Origin: Denitrovibrio acetiphilus DSM 12809
Lineage (GTDB): Bacteria > Chrysiogenota > Deferribacteres > Deferribacterales > Geovibrionaceae
Assembly (NCBI RefSeq): GCF_000025725.1
Contig: NC_013943.1
Span: 1,550,001-1,614,000 of the forward strand
Reading direction: 5' to 3'
DNA length: 64,000 nucleotides
This document shows, piece after piece, positions 25,212 to 34,460 of the stretch. Position numbers and translations under genes: made by a program. The notes under the pieces were generated by a model. It saw only the letters and a program-made list of their open reading frames with translations, made no database searches and was not told where the DNA came from. Numbering within the stretch: the stretch's first letter is position 1; every line of letters starts with the position of its first letter.

Positions 25212-27572
25212 ATGACAGAAAGGATAAAAAGACTTCGCAGAGAAAGCCTTGATGCAGTTGAAACAGTGTCGTCTGAACGTGGTGTGCTCCTTACTGAGTT
25301 TTTTAAAAGCGGTGCAGCAGACGGTTATTCCGTTCCGGTTCAGCGGGCAAAAGCTTTTTATTATATAATGGATAAAAAAGAGCTCTGGTTTCAGGATGGT
25401 GAGCTTATCGTAGGGGAGCGCGGTCCCAGAGCCAAAGCAACTCCCACTTATCCTGAAGTTTGCATCCACTCTAAAGAAGATTTTGACATGCTTCACAACA
25501 GACCGAAAGTCTCCTTCAAAGTGGACGACAAAAACAGAAAACTCCACGAGGAAATTGTCTACCCATACTGGATAGGCAAATCTCACAGAGAAAAGGTTAT
25601 GATGCACATGACCGACCAGTGGAAAAATGCATACGAAGCTGGTGTATTTACCGAATTTCAGGAGCAGAGAGCCCCCGGTCACACTGTGCTGGGCGGGAAA
25701 GTATTCAAAACAGGTCTGCAAGGACTGAAAGAAGAAGTTATCGAAGCTCAGGCTAAACTTGACTTCTATAATGACCCTGAAGCATTTGATAAAAACGAAG
25801 AACTTAAAGCTATGCTTATTGCAGCGGATACAATGATAAACTTCGCTGAACGCAATGCAAAAGCTCTTAAAATAATGGCTGATGCTGAGCCTGACACAAA
25901 ACGTAAGCTTGAACTTCAGGAGATGAGCTCCATCTGCTCACGTGTGCCTAAAAATGCCCCTGAAAGCTTCTGGGAAGCTCTTCAGCTTTACTGGTTTCTG
26001 CACATAGGCGTTGTTACAGAGACAAACCCATGGGACGCTTTTAATCCCGGCAGACTCGACCAGCACCTCTACCCATTTTACAAAGCAGACCTAGAGGCAG
26101 GACGCATAACAGAAGAGAGCGCAAAAGAACTTCTAGGCTCTTTCTGGGTCAAATTCAACAACCATCCTGCTCCGCCTAAAGTAGGTGTAACGGCTAAGGA
26201 ATCAAACACTTATACTGATTTTGCTCTTATTAACATAGGCGGTGTCACCCCCGAAGGGAAAGACGCTGTGAACGAACTTTCATATGTTCTGCTGGACGTC
26301 ATAGAGGATATGAGGCTTCTTCAGCCCAGCTCTATGGTACAGATATCTAAAAAGAACCCTGACAGATTTCTGAAACGTGCCCTGCACATAGTTAAAACAG
26401 GATTCGGTCAGCCTTCAATATTCAACACAGACGCCATTATTCAGGAACTTCTGAGACAGGGGAAAGATATTGTAGACGCCAGAAACGGTGGTGCTTCCGG
26501 ATGTGTTGAGACAGGAGCATTCGGTACTGAATCATATATTCTTTCAGGATATTTTAATCTGGCAAAAGTTCTTGAGCTTACTTTGTATGCAGGCTATGAC
26601 AAACGCACAGAAAAACAGATAGGTCTTGCTATCCCAGCGGATTTCAAAACATTTGATGACCTTATGGATGCATACCAGAAACAGCTTAATTACTTTATAG
26701 ATATAAAAATACGAGGCAATGTTGTAATCGAACGCCTTTATGCGGAAAATATCCCCGTGCCGTTCCTCAGCCTTCTTGTCGAAGACTGTATCAAAAACGG
26801 AAAAGACTATAACAACGGCGGCGCAAGATACAACACAACCTACATTCAGGGGGTCGGTCTCGGTTCCACTACAGACTCACTTGCTTCATTGAAATATAAT
26901 GTGTTCGACAAACAGATCATCAGCCTTGCTGACCTTAAAAAAGCCATGGACGCAGACTATGAAGGCTATGGGGATCTTCGCGCTCTACTGCTGGAGGACA
27001 CTCCGAAGTACGGCAATGATGATGACTATGCAGATGACCTGACTAAAGAGATATTCGAGATATTTTTTAAATCTGTTAACGGACGCCCAAACACTAAAAA
27101 CGGGGTTCACCGCATCAACATGCTGCCCACCACATCCCATGTCTATTTCGGCAGCGTTATAGGAGCCCTCCCCGAAGGGCGTAAAGCTGGTCTGCCTCTT
27201 TCCGAAGGGATATCACCCGTTCAGGGAGCAGACAGACACGGACCTACTGCTGTTATCAAATCTGCCTCTAAGATAGATCACCTGAGAACAGGCGGAACAC
27301 TCCTTAATCAACGCTTCTCTAAAGAATTTATGCATACAGATGAAGGTATCGAAAACGTATGCAGACTTGTACGCTCATACTTCCGCATGGACGGACACCA
27401 TATACAGTTTAATGTACTGGATGAAAAGACGTTGCGCGATGCACAGAAAAAGCCGGAAAACTACCGCGACCTTATAGTGCGTGTTGCCGGCTATTCAGAT
27501 TATTTCGTTGATATCACAGATGAACTTCAGGAAGAAATCATCAAGCGTACGGAACACGAGTCCGCATACTAG
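25212..27572 (+). CDS. hypD: Glycyl radical enzyme, probable trans-4-hydroxy-L-proline dehydratase
   Basis: This 786-aa enzyme is predicted to dehydrate trans-4-hydroxy-L-proline to P5C by radical chemistry. The catalytic thiyl Cys is C431 with E433 in GGASGCVETGAFG, and the radical Gly is G760 in VRVAGYSDYF. Residues I recall as the Clostridioides difficile HypD active site line up three positions lower: H157 (APGHT), D275 (NPWDAF), S331, D336 and F337 (SNTYTDF), and Y447. Length also fits (HypD 789 aa). Context agrees: P5C dehydrogenase, proline dehydrogenase and an importer lie upstream, and proC is 6 bp away in the opposite direction. Other glycyl radical enzymes of this size (diol dehydratase, isethionate lyase) fit less well. 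It would be inactivated by O2. Confidence 0.88.
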   Translation: MTERIKRLRRESLDAVETVSSERGVLLTEFFKSGAADGYSVPVQRAKAFYYIMDKKELWFQDGELIVGERGPRAKATPTYPEVCIHSKEDFDMLHNRPKVSFKVDDKNRKLHEEIVYPYWIGKSHREKVMMHMTDQWKNAYEAGVFTEFQEQRAPGHTVLGGKVFKTGLQGLKEEVIEAQAKLDFYNDPEAFDKNEELKAMLIAADTMINFAERNAKALKIMADAEPDTKRKLELQEMSSICSRVPKNAPESFWEALQLYWFLHIGVVTETNPWDAFNPGRLDQHLYPFYKADLEAGRITEESAKELLGSFWVKFNNHPAPPKVGVTAKESNTYTDFALINIGGVTPEGKDAVNELSYVLLDVIEDMRLLQPSSMVQISKKNPDRFLKRALHIVKTGFGQPSIFNTDAIIQELLRQGKDIVDARNGGASGCVETGAFGTESYILSGYFNLAKVLELTLYAGYDKRTEKQIGLAIPADFKTFDDLMDAYQKQLNYFIDIKIRGNVVIERLYAENIPVPFLSLLVEDCIKNGKDYNNGGARYNTTYIQGVGLGSTTDSLASLKYNVFDKQIISLADLKKAMDADYEGYGDLRALLLEDTPKYGNDDDYADDLTKEIFEIFFKSVNGRPNTKNGVHRINMLPTTSHVYFGSVIGALPEGRKAGLPLSEGISPVQGADRHGPTAVIKSASKIDHLRTGGTLLNQRFSKEFMHTDEGIENVCRLVRSYFRMDGHHIQFNVLDEKTLRDAQKKPENYRDLIVRVAGYSDYFVDITDELQEEIIKRTEHESAY

Positions 27573-27578
27573 ATAAAT

Positions 27579-28394
27579 CTATTTGTTCAGCTTGCCGAGT
27601 TTGGCTGCCTTTTTGGTGGCCGACTCGACAGCATTCATAACTGTGGAACGGAAAGCTCCTCTGTCCAGTTCGTGCAGAGCGCATATTGTTGTGCCTGCCG
27701 GAGTTGTCACATTATCTTTAAGCTGGCATGGGTGAATACCGGTTTCCAGAACCATCTTCGCAGCCCCCATAACAGTCTGAGCGGCAAGTGTTGTTGCATT
27801 CACACGGGTCAGTCCCATGTTAACTCCTGCGTCAGCAAGTGCATCAATGAATGTATAAACGTAAGCGGGACCGCTTCCGGAAAGCCCAGTAATGGCGTCC
27901 ATTCTGTCCTCCCCCACTACAACACATACACCTATTGTCTCCATCATAGTCTGCACAAGCTCGATATCCTCCGGTGTGGCATTTGAGCCTTTGCATATAC
28001 CGGAAGCTCCCATCCCCACAAGGGCAGGAGTATTAGGCATAACACGCACAACTCTGGCTCCCTCGTTAAGGTGGCTTTCTATACTTGCAGTGAGAACACC
28101 GGCAGCTATGGAAACAATAAGTTTATCTGCAACAAGGTCTTTAATCTCGTCAAGAATTTCCGGAATAACCTGAGGCTTAACAGCAAATATTATCACATCT
28201 GCATATTCAACGACTTTCTTACTATCTTTCGTTATAGCTTCCACACCGTACTGCGTGCGGAACATCTCCAGCCTGTTTGTGTTCAGGTCACTCACAGCAA
28301 CATCCAGCGGTCCGGCAGAACTCAGCATCCCTTTAAGTAACGCTTCTGCCATATTACCGCCGCCAATGAAACCGATTTTGTTTTTACTTAACAT
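27579..28394 (-). CDS. proC: Pyrroline-5-carboxylate reductase
   Basis: This 271-aa enzyme reduces P5C to proline with NAD(P)H. The Rossmann motif IGFIGGGNMAEALL is at the N-terminus, then MPNTPALVGMGASGI, LSGSGPAYVYTFIDALADAG and the C-terminal PAGTTICALHELDRGAFR. I choose the ATG at 28394 because AGAGGAG lies at a good distance; ATGs at 28397 and 28412 are possible. It converges on hypD with a 6-bp gap, so the HypD product can be recycled to proline. It is the distal gene of a minus-strand series and overlaps the hydrolase gene before it. Confidence 0.94.
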   Translation of the reverse strand: MLSKNKIGFIGGGNMAEALLKGMLSSAGPLDVAVSDLNTNRLEMFRTQYGVEAITKDSKKVVEYADVIIFAVKPQVIPEILDEIKDLVADKLIVSIAAGVLTASIESHLNEGARVVRVMPNTPALVGMGASGICKGSNATPEDIELVQTMMETIGVCVVVGEDRMDAITGLSGSGPAYVYTFIDALADAGVNMGLTRVNATTLAAQTVMGAAKMVLETGIHPCQLKDNVTTPAGTTICALHELDRGAFRSTVMNAVESATKKAAKLGKLNK

Positions 28395-29307
28395 CATTTG
28401 CTCCTCTTTCATTCAGCCACTCAGCTATTGTAGTAAACATTTCTTCTCTGTAAACATTTTTTTCAGACACAAGTATATGGTTTTTCATCTTTTTATTGGG
28501 GAAAATAATAAGTTTTTTGTCTTCGGCAGGAGCATTTTCAAAGAACTCTTTGGTTGCTTTTCCACTGACTACAGCATCGTTCATGAACTGAAACCCGAGC
28601 ATTGGAAAATCCATCTTTTCCATATGGGTACTGATATATTTTGTATACATAAGAAGCTGATAGATCCCTTCAACAGGCCACTTGTCATAGTATATATGTC
28701 TTAATTCTTTCTTCCAGTCACCCGCTTCAACCTTTGGGATTATTTTGACAAAATGTCTGAGAAACGGGCTGAGGTTAACAGCGGAATTTTTCATTTTTAT
28801 GCATGGCGACAGGAGTATAGTTCCGTCAGTATCGTTATATGCAGCAACACTCAGAGCTACCAGTCCGCCCATTGATTCACCAAGAATATAAACTTTTTTA
28901 CAGTTTCTTCTTAATATAAAATATCCGTATCTTGCAGATTCGTACCAGTCCTCATATGTGGTGAGGTTCAGGTTTGCCGGTTCTGAACCATGCCCAGCAA
29001 CACGAACCTGATAAGTTGAAAAACCGGCTTTCTGAAGATAATCAGCTAAAGGCTGCATCTCCAGAGGCGACCCTGTAAAGCCATGAACAATGAGTACACC
29101 TACATCTCCGCCTTTATAAAACTGTGGGTAGTTTTCGGGCAGCCGGACATCCTCCGATTCTGCTTTTTTAAAATCAAGGTCGGAAAGTTCTCCGTCATCA
29201 ACTTCGCTCAGGTCAATAAAAGGCATAAGTTCATATTGTGGTCTTCCGGAAAACATGTAAATCACCGTAAATATAATTAGTATTATCAGCCACGCATACT
29301 TTCTCAT
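28384..29307 (-). CDS. Alpha/beta hydrolase, carboxylesterase/lysophospholipase-like
   Basis: This 307-aa protein has an N-terminal membrane anchor or uncleaved signal (residues about 3-20, AWLIILIIFTVIYMFSG) and an alpha/beta-hydrolase domain outside the membrane. Seen are GVLIVHGFTGSPLEM (oxyanion hole, HGFTGSP as in Est30-type carboxylesterases), the nucleophile elbow LGESMGG, and late acid/His candidates (IFPNKKMKNHIL). The substrate is unknown. Its 3' end overlaps the proC start by about 10 bases. Confidence 0.85.
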   Translation of the reverse strand: MRKYAWLIILIIFTVIYMFSGRPQYELMPFIDLSEVDDGELSDLDFKKAESEDVRLPENYPQFYKGGDVGVLIVHGFTGSPLEMQPLADYLQKAGFSTYQVRVAGHGSEPANLNLTTYEDWYESARYGYFILRRNCKKVYILGESMGGLVALSVAAYNDTDGTILLSPCIKMKNSAVNLSPFLRHFVKIIPKVEAGDWKKELRHIYYDKWPVEGIYQLLMYTKYISTHMEKMDFPMLGFQFMNDAVVSGKATKEFFENAPAEDKKLIIFPNKKMKNHILVSEKNVYREEMFTTIAEWLNERGANDVK

Positions 29308-29313
29308 AAAATA

Positions 29314-30306
29314 TTAAAGGATTTTCCCTTTCATACCATCATAAAGCACGTCATAGAGCTCTTTTTTGTTGCTGTCATATCTGGACGTAAAGTGGAAAAA
29401 ACGGGCAAAATCTGCACCACTTTCTCTGAAAATATACTTTGAAAGCTCCAGAGTCAGATGTTTTTTGTAATTTGCATGGAGGACATCTTTCTTTAAAAAC
29501 ATCCCCTCTATCAGCAGGATTGTGGATTTATCCGCGAATCTTATCGCCTTGGTGACATTATCAAAATATGGCGCAATATCAGTAATATACGTAACTGACT
29601 GAGGCTTAATTCCTTCTATAATCTGGTCACGCACTTCACCAACGCTCCTGATAACTCTCCCGCTGCTCGTGTTTGTTTCTATGTTCTCATTCAGCTTGCC
29701 CGCAAGAACTTTCTCTTTCAGCTCTGCAAGCCATTTGCCTGAAATATACCCGTGCTCTGCAACTTTCTCTTTTGACACAGCAACCATATCCGGCTCTGTA
29801 ACACGATAACCTACAGAGGGCACTCTGTGGTCAAAGAATTCGAAATCAAGCTTAAAACCACCGTTTAGAACCATGTCAGAGTGCTTAAGGATACTGTCCT
29901 CTCTCTCGAAACCGTTCGCAGCAGAGAAAAACGCTGTCTTATACTCTTCTTTGTCCAAATTCAGCTCTATAACTTCATAGCTGACAGGATAGCTCTTAAT
30001 GAGATTCCAGGTATAGGAATCAATCTTCCCCTGAACATTTTTAATAATCCCAGGCGGTCCGAACACACGGAACTTTTTCCCTGAAAGCAACGTCCCACGA
30101 AGTATACGGTCAAATCCATAAAAATGGTCTATATGGGTATGACTGATGAGTATCTCGGATATAGACAGAACTTCGCTATTGGAGAGCCCGCCTATACGCC
30201 CGCAGTCGAAAAGAAGTCCGTCCGGCTTATACACGTTCCTAAGGAAGAACGCTGTGTCCTCGAACGGCGAATTCACCTGTTTTATTTCAAAATTATGCTT
30301 TATCAA
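29314..30306 (-). CDS. MBL-fold metal hydrolase, RNase Z-like
   Basis: This 330-aa metallo-beta-lactamase fold protein has the metal motif SHTHIDHFYGFD and a later YITDIAPYFDN (Asp ligand) region typical of RNase Z/arylsulfatase-like proteins. It lacks a clear tRNase Z exosite and has an unusual C-terminus, so tRNA 3'-end processing is uncertain. It starts inside the end of the APH-AAA fusion gene (14-base overlap). Confidence 0.8.
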   Translation of the reverse strand: MIKHNFEIKQVNSPFEDTAFFLRNVYKPDGLLFDCGRIGGLSNSEVLSISEILISHTHIDHFYGFDRILRGTLLSGKKFRVFGPPGIIKNVQGKIDSYTWNLIKSYPVSYEVIELNLDKEEYKTAFFSAANGFEREDSILKHSDMVLNGGFKLDFEFFDHRVPSVGYRVTEPDMVAVSKEKVAEHGYISGKWLAELKEKVLAGKLNENIETNTSSGRVIRSVGEVRDQIIEGIKPQSVTYITDIAPYFDNVTKAIRFADKSTILLIEGMFLKKDVLHANYKKHLTLELSKYIFRESGADFARFFHFTSRYDSNKKELYDVLYDGMKGKIL

Positions 30307-31837
30307 TTAAATATCCGATTATTGCTTTTACGTTATCTTCTGGTTCTCCGGTTGTTTCCACTTCAAAGTCTGAGCCGATATCTTCCGCCGAAGCTTTCTG
30401 TGCTTCGTATATTTCAGGTCTGCCATCGGATGCTGTAACTGCTTCAAGACGTTTTTGAAGTCTGTCCATAACAACATCTTCCGGAGCGTGAAAGCGTACC
30501 TTAGTGAATTTTCCGGTATATTTACTACAAAGTTGATCAATATAACAAATTTTAGTAAAACTGCCGTCAATAAGAGTCATACGTCCCAGAGCTTTATTGC
30601 TCTCAACCATATCACCCATATACTCATAAAGCTTTGCAGAGTTTTCAGCAGAATAAAGTTCTGCGCCGAAATCAACATGAACTTTAGCATCTGGGTCTAT
30701 CCCGTGCATAAGCTTACGGACAACATCTGTATTCACATGCTCAACAGGGTAAGCCTCTGCAAAAGTTCTGGCGTTTTTAGTCTTTCCACTTGCCATAAGC
30801 CCATAGAAAATAACAGCTTTTGTCTCAAACATGTTCAGACTGTATATCACAGCCATCTCCATGTATTTAGCTATTTCAGCTCTTTTATCTTCGTAAAATT
30901 CAAAACTTTCATCTTTATCCGCAAGGAGGAAACATGCAACCTTTGCACGCACCATAGCCCGGTATGCTTTATAGAAATTGATGAGGTTTGCGCTCCCTTC
31001 ATCGTCATAAACGCTTAAAAATCCGTCCATAAGACCGTCAGCAAATGCAGTATCCCCCATCTGGTCAGACTCGGTACAGAGAAATCCCATCTCAGACATA
31101 ACATCGTTGAATCGGAATCTTTTGTTGAATTCAATGCAGTCTATCAGTCCGAATGTATCCCCTTCCATATAGATATGTTCCAGCCGGAGGTCACCATGAC
31201 CGTCAACAACAAAGCCGTCTTTAACACGTTTATTAAGAAGATCCATATTAGAGTCAAGAAATTTAACCGTCTGCTTCTGCACAAACTCAAGAGCCTCTTC
31301 GGTTATAAAACGCCCGCAGAAAGGTCTTATCTGGTCGAAGTTCTCTATGCAGTTCTGACGGACAATATCCGCACCGCCATTAAGTTCCGCAGCTTCCGGG
31401 TCTGTCACGATCCCTTTAAAAAGCTCTGCTATCTTTCTGCCTATCTCCGCTGCGTCTGATGCATCAACCTCCCCCTCCTTTATCTTATGAGCGAGAAATG
31501 ACTCTTCGGGGATTCGTTTCATCTTAACACAATAGTCAAGAGTTATCAGACTGCTGTCAAAGGGTACGAGCTCAAAAGTTTTTTCTTTACGTGCGATCTT
31601 CAGCACATCAAGATATATCCCTTTACAGAACCTCTCATTCAGCTCTTTTTCCACAATACACATAACTTTGCGTTTCTTTTTGGAGGAAAAATCGAGAAAT
31701 CCGAAATCAACGTTCTTTTTCACTTTATATACAAAATCATCTTTTATAAAAACCTGAGAGATGTGTGTCTCTATAATTTTATCAGGCTTCAAAATTTCTT
31801 TCATAACAGTAACTACCGGTGTCTCTATGACTTCCAT
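30293..31837 (-). CDS. Aminoglycoside-phosphotransferase-like / AAA kinase fusion
   Basis: This 514-aa two-domain protein has an N-terminal protein-kinase-like fold of the APH/choline kinase group (about 1-330), with catalytic loop VDGHGDLRLEHIY and metal DxD-like IDCIEFN. The C-terminus is a P-loop kinase-like AAA_33 domain (about 335-514) with Walker A FYGLMASGKTKNART. This pairing (COG2187 plus COG0645) is widespread and of unknown substrate, and resistance is not implied. It ends overlapping the MBL gene and starts one base after nfo. Confidence 0.85.
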   Translation of the reverse strand: MEVIETPVVTVMKEILKPDKIIETHISQVFIKDDFVYKVKKNVDFGFLDFSSKKKRKVMCIVEKELNERFCKGIYLDVLKIARKEKTFELVPFDSSLITLDYCVKMKRIPEESFLAHKIKEGEVDASDAAEIGRKIAELFKGIVTDPEAAELNGGADIVRQNCIENFDQIRPFCGRFITEEALEFVQKQTVKFLDSNMDLLNKRVKDGFVVDGHGDLRLEHIYMEGDTFGLIDCIEFNKRFRFNDVMSEMGFLCTESDQMGDTAFADGLMDGFLSVYDDEGSANLINFYKAYRAMVRAKVACFLLADKDESFEFYEDKRAEIAKYMEMAVIYSLNMFETKAVIFYGLMASGKTKNARTFAEAYPVEHVNTDVVRKLMHGIDPDAKVHVDFGAELYSAENSAKLYEYMGDMVESNKALGRMTLIDGSFTKICYIDQLCSKYTGKFTKVRFHAPEDVVMDRLQKRLEAVTASDGRPEIYEAQKASAEDIGSDFEVETTGEPEDNVKAIIGYLIDKA

Positions 31838-31838
31838 A

Positions 31839-32660
31839 TCAGCACTCCCTATATGACTTAAGCAATTCTATTTCTTTTTTATAATTTTCTTCAACAGGTG
31901 TTTCAAGTATGCCGAGGATATCACTAAATCTGGCGTCATTCACGGCTTTTTTGAAGAAATCCTCGCCTATCTCCCCTTTCCCCACAAGTTCGTGCCTGTC
32001 ACGCCGGCTGTTCAATGGTTTTTTGCTGTCGTTCAGATGGAATACTTTTACCTTATCACCAAAAGCTTCAAATAGCTCTTTAGTGACATTGTCATAATCA
32101 TCTTTCAGGTCAAACCCCGCCGCAAACATATGGCACGAGTCAAAACATATGCCGATCTTATCTTTACTGGCAGAAAGCTCTATTATATCAAGCATATTTT
32201 CTATGCTGTAGCCGATGTTTGTCCCCTGCCCCGCCACCATCTCAAGGAGAGTCATACATTGATATCCACCTTCATAAACTCTGTCGATGGTGTCTGCGAT
32301 GCGTCTTATCCCCTTCTTTTCCCCTTCACCAACGTGTGAGCCGGGGTGTATGACGTAAAAAGGGATGTTCAGCCTGTCGCATCTGGACAGTTCATCATTA
32401 CACGCTTTTACGGACTTTATGTATGTATCTTCTTTGAAAGATGCCAGATTAATAAGATAGCTGGAGTGAGCACAGACCTTAAAACCGGAATCAGCAAGCC
32501 CCTTCCGGAACTTTTCCGCTTCTTCCTCTGAGATAACTTTCCCTTCCCATCTGTTATTGTTCTTTACAAAAACCTGAAGGCACTCACAGCCGTCTGCAAG
32601 TGCCCTCTTTATACTAAGATCTATTGATTTTGATATCGACTGATGTGCGCCTATCAGCAT
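31839..32660 (-). CDS. nfo: Deoxyribonuclease IV (AP endonuclease)
   Basis: This 273-aa zinc TIM-barrel enzyme cleaves 5' of abasic sites in base excision repair. Motifs include GAHQSISKSID at the start, FYVIHPGSHVGEG (His ligands), TLLEMVAGQGTNIG (Glu), GICFDSCHMFAAGFD and FHLNDSKKPLNSRRDRHE. Length and motifs are complete. The stop at 31839 adjoins the next gene's ATG at 31837. Confidence 0.95.
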   Translation of the reverse strand: MLIGAHQSISKSIDLSIKRALADGCECLQVFVKNNNRWEGKVISEEEAEKFRKGLADSGFKVCAHSSYLINLASFKEDTYIKSVKACNDELSRCDRLNIPFYVIHPGSHVGEGEKKGIRRIADTIDRVYEGGYQCMTLLEMVAGQGTNIGYSIENMLDIIELSASKDKIGICFDSCHMFAAGFDLKDDYDNVTKELFEAFGDKVKVFHLNDSKKPLNSRRDRHELVGKGEIGEDFFKKAVNDARFSDILGILETPVEENYKKEIELLKSYREC

Positions 32661-32665
32661 CCAGA

Positions 32666-33664
32666 CTAAAGCTCTCCGCGTTTAGCTTTCAGGTATGTTT
32701 CGACTTCGTATTTGGAACCGATATAAAATGGCTCTTTCTGGTGAAGGTCTGTAGGGACGATGTCAAGAATGTTGATCTCGTCGTTAACAGCCATACCGCC
32801 TGCCTGCTCAGCAATAAAAGCAAGAGGTGCACACTCGTATAGAAGTCTCAGCTTCCCTCTTGGGTTTCTAGTATCGCCCGGATATGCAAAGACCCCGCCT
32901 TTAAGGAGATTTCTGTGAAAATCTGCAACAAGGGAACCAATGTATCTGGATGTATATTCACGTTCTTCATGACCTTTCAGATAATCAACGAATTTTCTGG
33001 TAGCTTCGTCCCAACGGTTATAATTAACTTCGTTTATGCTATAGATTTTACCACTATCAGGAAATTTCATAAAAGGGTGACTGAGGATGTATTCCCCTAT
33101 ACTTGGGTCAAGAGTAAAACCATGGACACCATTGCCGGAGGTGTATACAAGCATAGTTGAAGAACCATAGATGATGTATCCCGCCGCAACCATATTTCTG
33201 CCTGGCTGAAAGAATTCTGTACAGCAAGCATTGCCTTCTTTGCCATCCTGACGCTTATAAATGCCGAAGATGGTTCCGATGCTAATGTTGACATCAATGT
33301 TGCTTGACCCATCAAGAGGGTCGAAAGCTATCAGATATTTACCTTTTGGGTATTCGTCCGGTATTAATATGGGTTCGTTGTTCTCTTCTGATGCCATTGC
33401 ACATAGTTTACCAAGATGATCAAGAGCAGTTATCATCCGGTTATTTGCATAGATATCAAGTTTCTGCTGGTCTTCGCCGTGAACATTTGTTGACTGGGCT
33501 TTCCCTATTATGTTCACGATCCCCGCTTTGTTCACTTCTCTGCTTATTATCTTTGATGCAAACGCAATAGACTCTATGAGGATGGTGAAACCACCTGTAG
33601 CTTCGGGATATTTACGCTGTTCTTCCAATAGAAACCTGTTAAGGTTCGTTACGCCTTTTTCCAT
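32666..33664 (-). CDS. fbp: Fructose-1,6-bisphosphatase, class I
   Basis: This 332-aa gluconeogenic enzyme hydrolyses fructose-1,6-bisphosphate to fructose-6-phosphate. The metal site FDPLDGSSNIDVNISIGTIF, ASEENNEP and the C-terminal NPRGKLRLLYECAPLAFIAEQAGG are intact. I use the ATG at 33664, preceded by GAGGGAG; the longer frame to 33718 has no binding site. It is consistent with growth on amino or organic acids. nfo follows 5 bases later. Confidence 0.95.
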   Translation of the reverse strand: MEKGVTNLNRFLLEEQRKYPEATGGFTILIESIAFASKIISREVNKAGIVNIIGKAQSTNVHGEDQQKLDIYANNRMITALDHLGKLCAMASEENNEPILIPDEYPKGKYLIAFDPLDGSSNIDVNISIGTIFGIYKRQDGKEGNACCTEFFQPGRNMVAAGYIIYGSSTMLVYTSGNGVHGFTLDPSIGEYILSHPFMKFPDSGKIYSINEVNYNRWDEATRKFVDYLKGHEEREYTSRYIGSLVADFHRNLLKGGVFAYPGDTRNPRGKLRLLYECAPLAFIAEQAGGMAVNDEINILDIVPTDLHQKEPFYIGSKYEVETYLKAKRGEL

Positions 33665-33758
33665 GACTCCCTCGCAGTTAAATATGTTGTATGTGAAATA
33701 CTTATTAAGTTTAAGCAAAAGCGGAATGAATGTAAAGAAAATATCAGATATAAATATT

Positions 33759-34460
33759 TCAAATAATCTCTAATACAGTTTTAAGGCTTTTAAGAGGCTT
33801 TTCAATAACCATTGCGCTATATTCGCTGAGTCCTTTCAGCACCTGCAGTTCCTGTTTTCTATTTACGGTTACATTGCGGTACAGCGAGCTGTTACCCATA
33901 CATTTGATTATATAGGCAGATTCTCTGTCGCAGTAGCTTGCAGAGCCAAGCTGTTCAGAACAGACGGGGCAGCACAAGCCGTGGCTCGTAACACAATACA
34001 CATCATCTTTCGAACCGCAGTTATAGCATGAGTCAAGCTGGAACATCACACCTGACCGTTTCAGAATAAAATATATAATATACGGAGTTATTTTACGGAA
34101 ATTCTCATCATCATATTTCAAAAGAAGATCGAAAAGCTTTTTATCTGGCAGCTCCGGCTCATAAAGCCCTTCAATAATTTCAAAGATCAGATGCATACGC
34201 ATTACAATTTCATGATTGTTCAGATAATGATAGTAGGCGGTGTTATTTTCAAATGAGTAATATTTAGAAAGGTCTGTATCTTTTTTACCAAAATCCAGCA
34301 TCCCGGGCATAAAGCACATAATGCCACCCTTCTTAGTGAATGCTTTCTGGACAAAGAGCTTTAAGCGTCCGAAATCTTCGGTGAAGGCAAAAGCGATAGC
34401 AGAGCTGTCTGCATATCTGACCAGTTTATAAATAATCGCTTCTGTTTTTTCTCTGCTCAT
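33759..34460 (-). CDS. recO: DNA repair protein RecO
   Basis: This 233-aa protein has an N-terminal OB fold (about 1-80) and a C-terminal part with a zinc-binding set: CYNCGSKDDVYCVT and LCCPVC. RecO anneals ssDNA and loads RecA with RecR and RecF. Its start overlaps the end of the mgtE gene by 4 bases. Confidence 0.88.
   Translation of the reverse strand: MSREKTEAIIYKLVRYADSSAIAFAFTEDFGRLKLFVQKAFTKKGGIMCFMPGMLDFGKKDTDLSKYYSFENNTAYYHYLNNHEIVMRMHLIFEIIEGLYEPELPDKKLFDLLLKYDDENFRKITPYIIYFILKRSGVMFQLDSCYNCGSKDDVYCVTSHGLCCPVCSEQLGSASYCDRESAYIIKCMGNSSLYRNVTVNRKQELQVLKGLSEYSAMVIEKPLKSLKTVLEII

Noticed and set aside
30293-31837. Aminoglycoside resistance gene
   Set aside because: The fold is shared by many kinases, the protein is fused to an AAA domain and lies among housekeeping genes.
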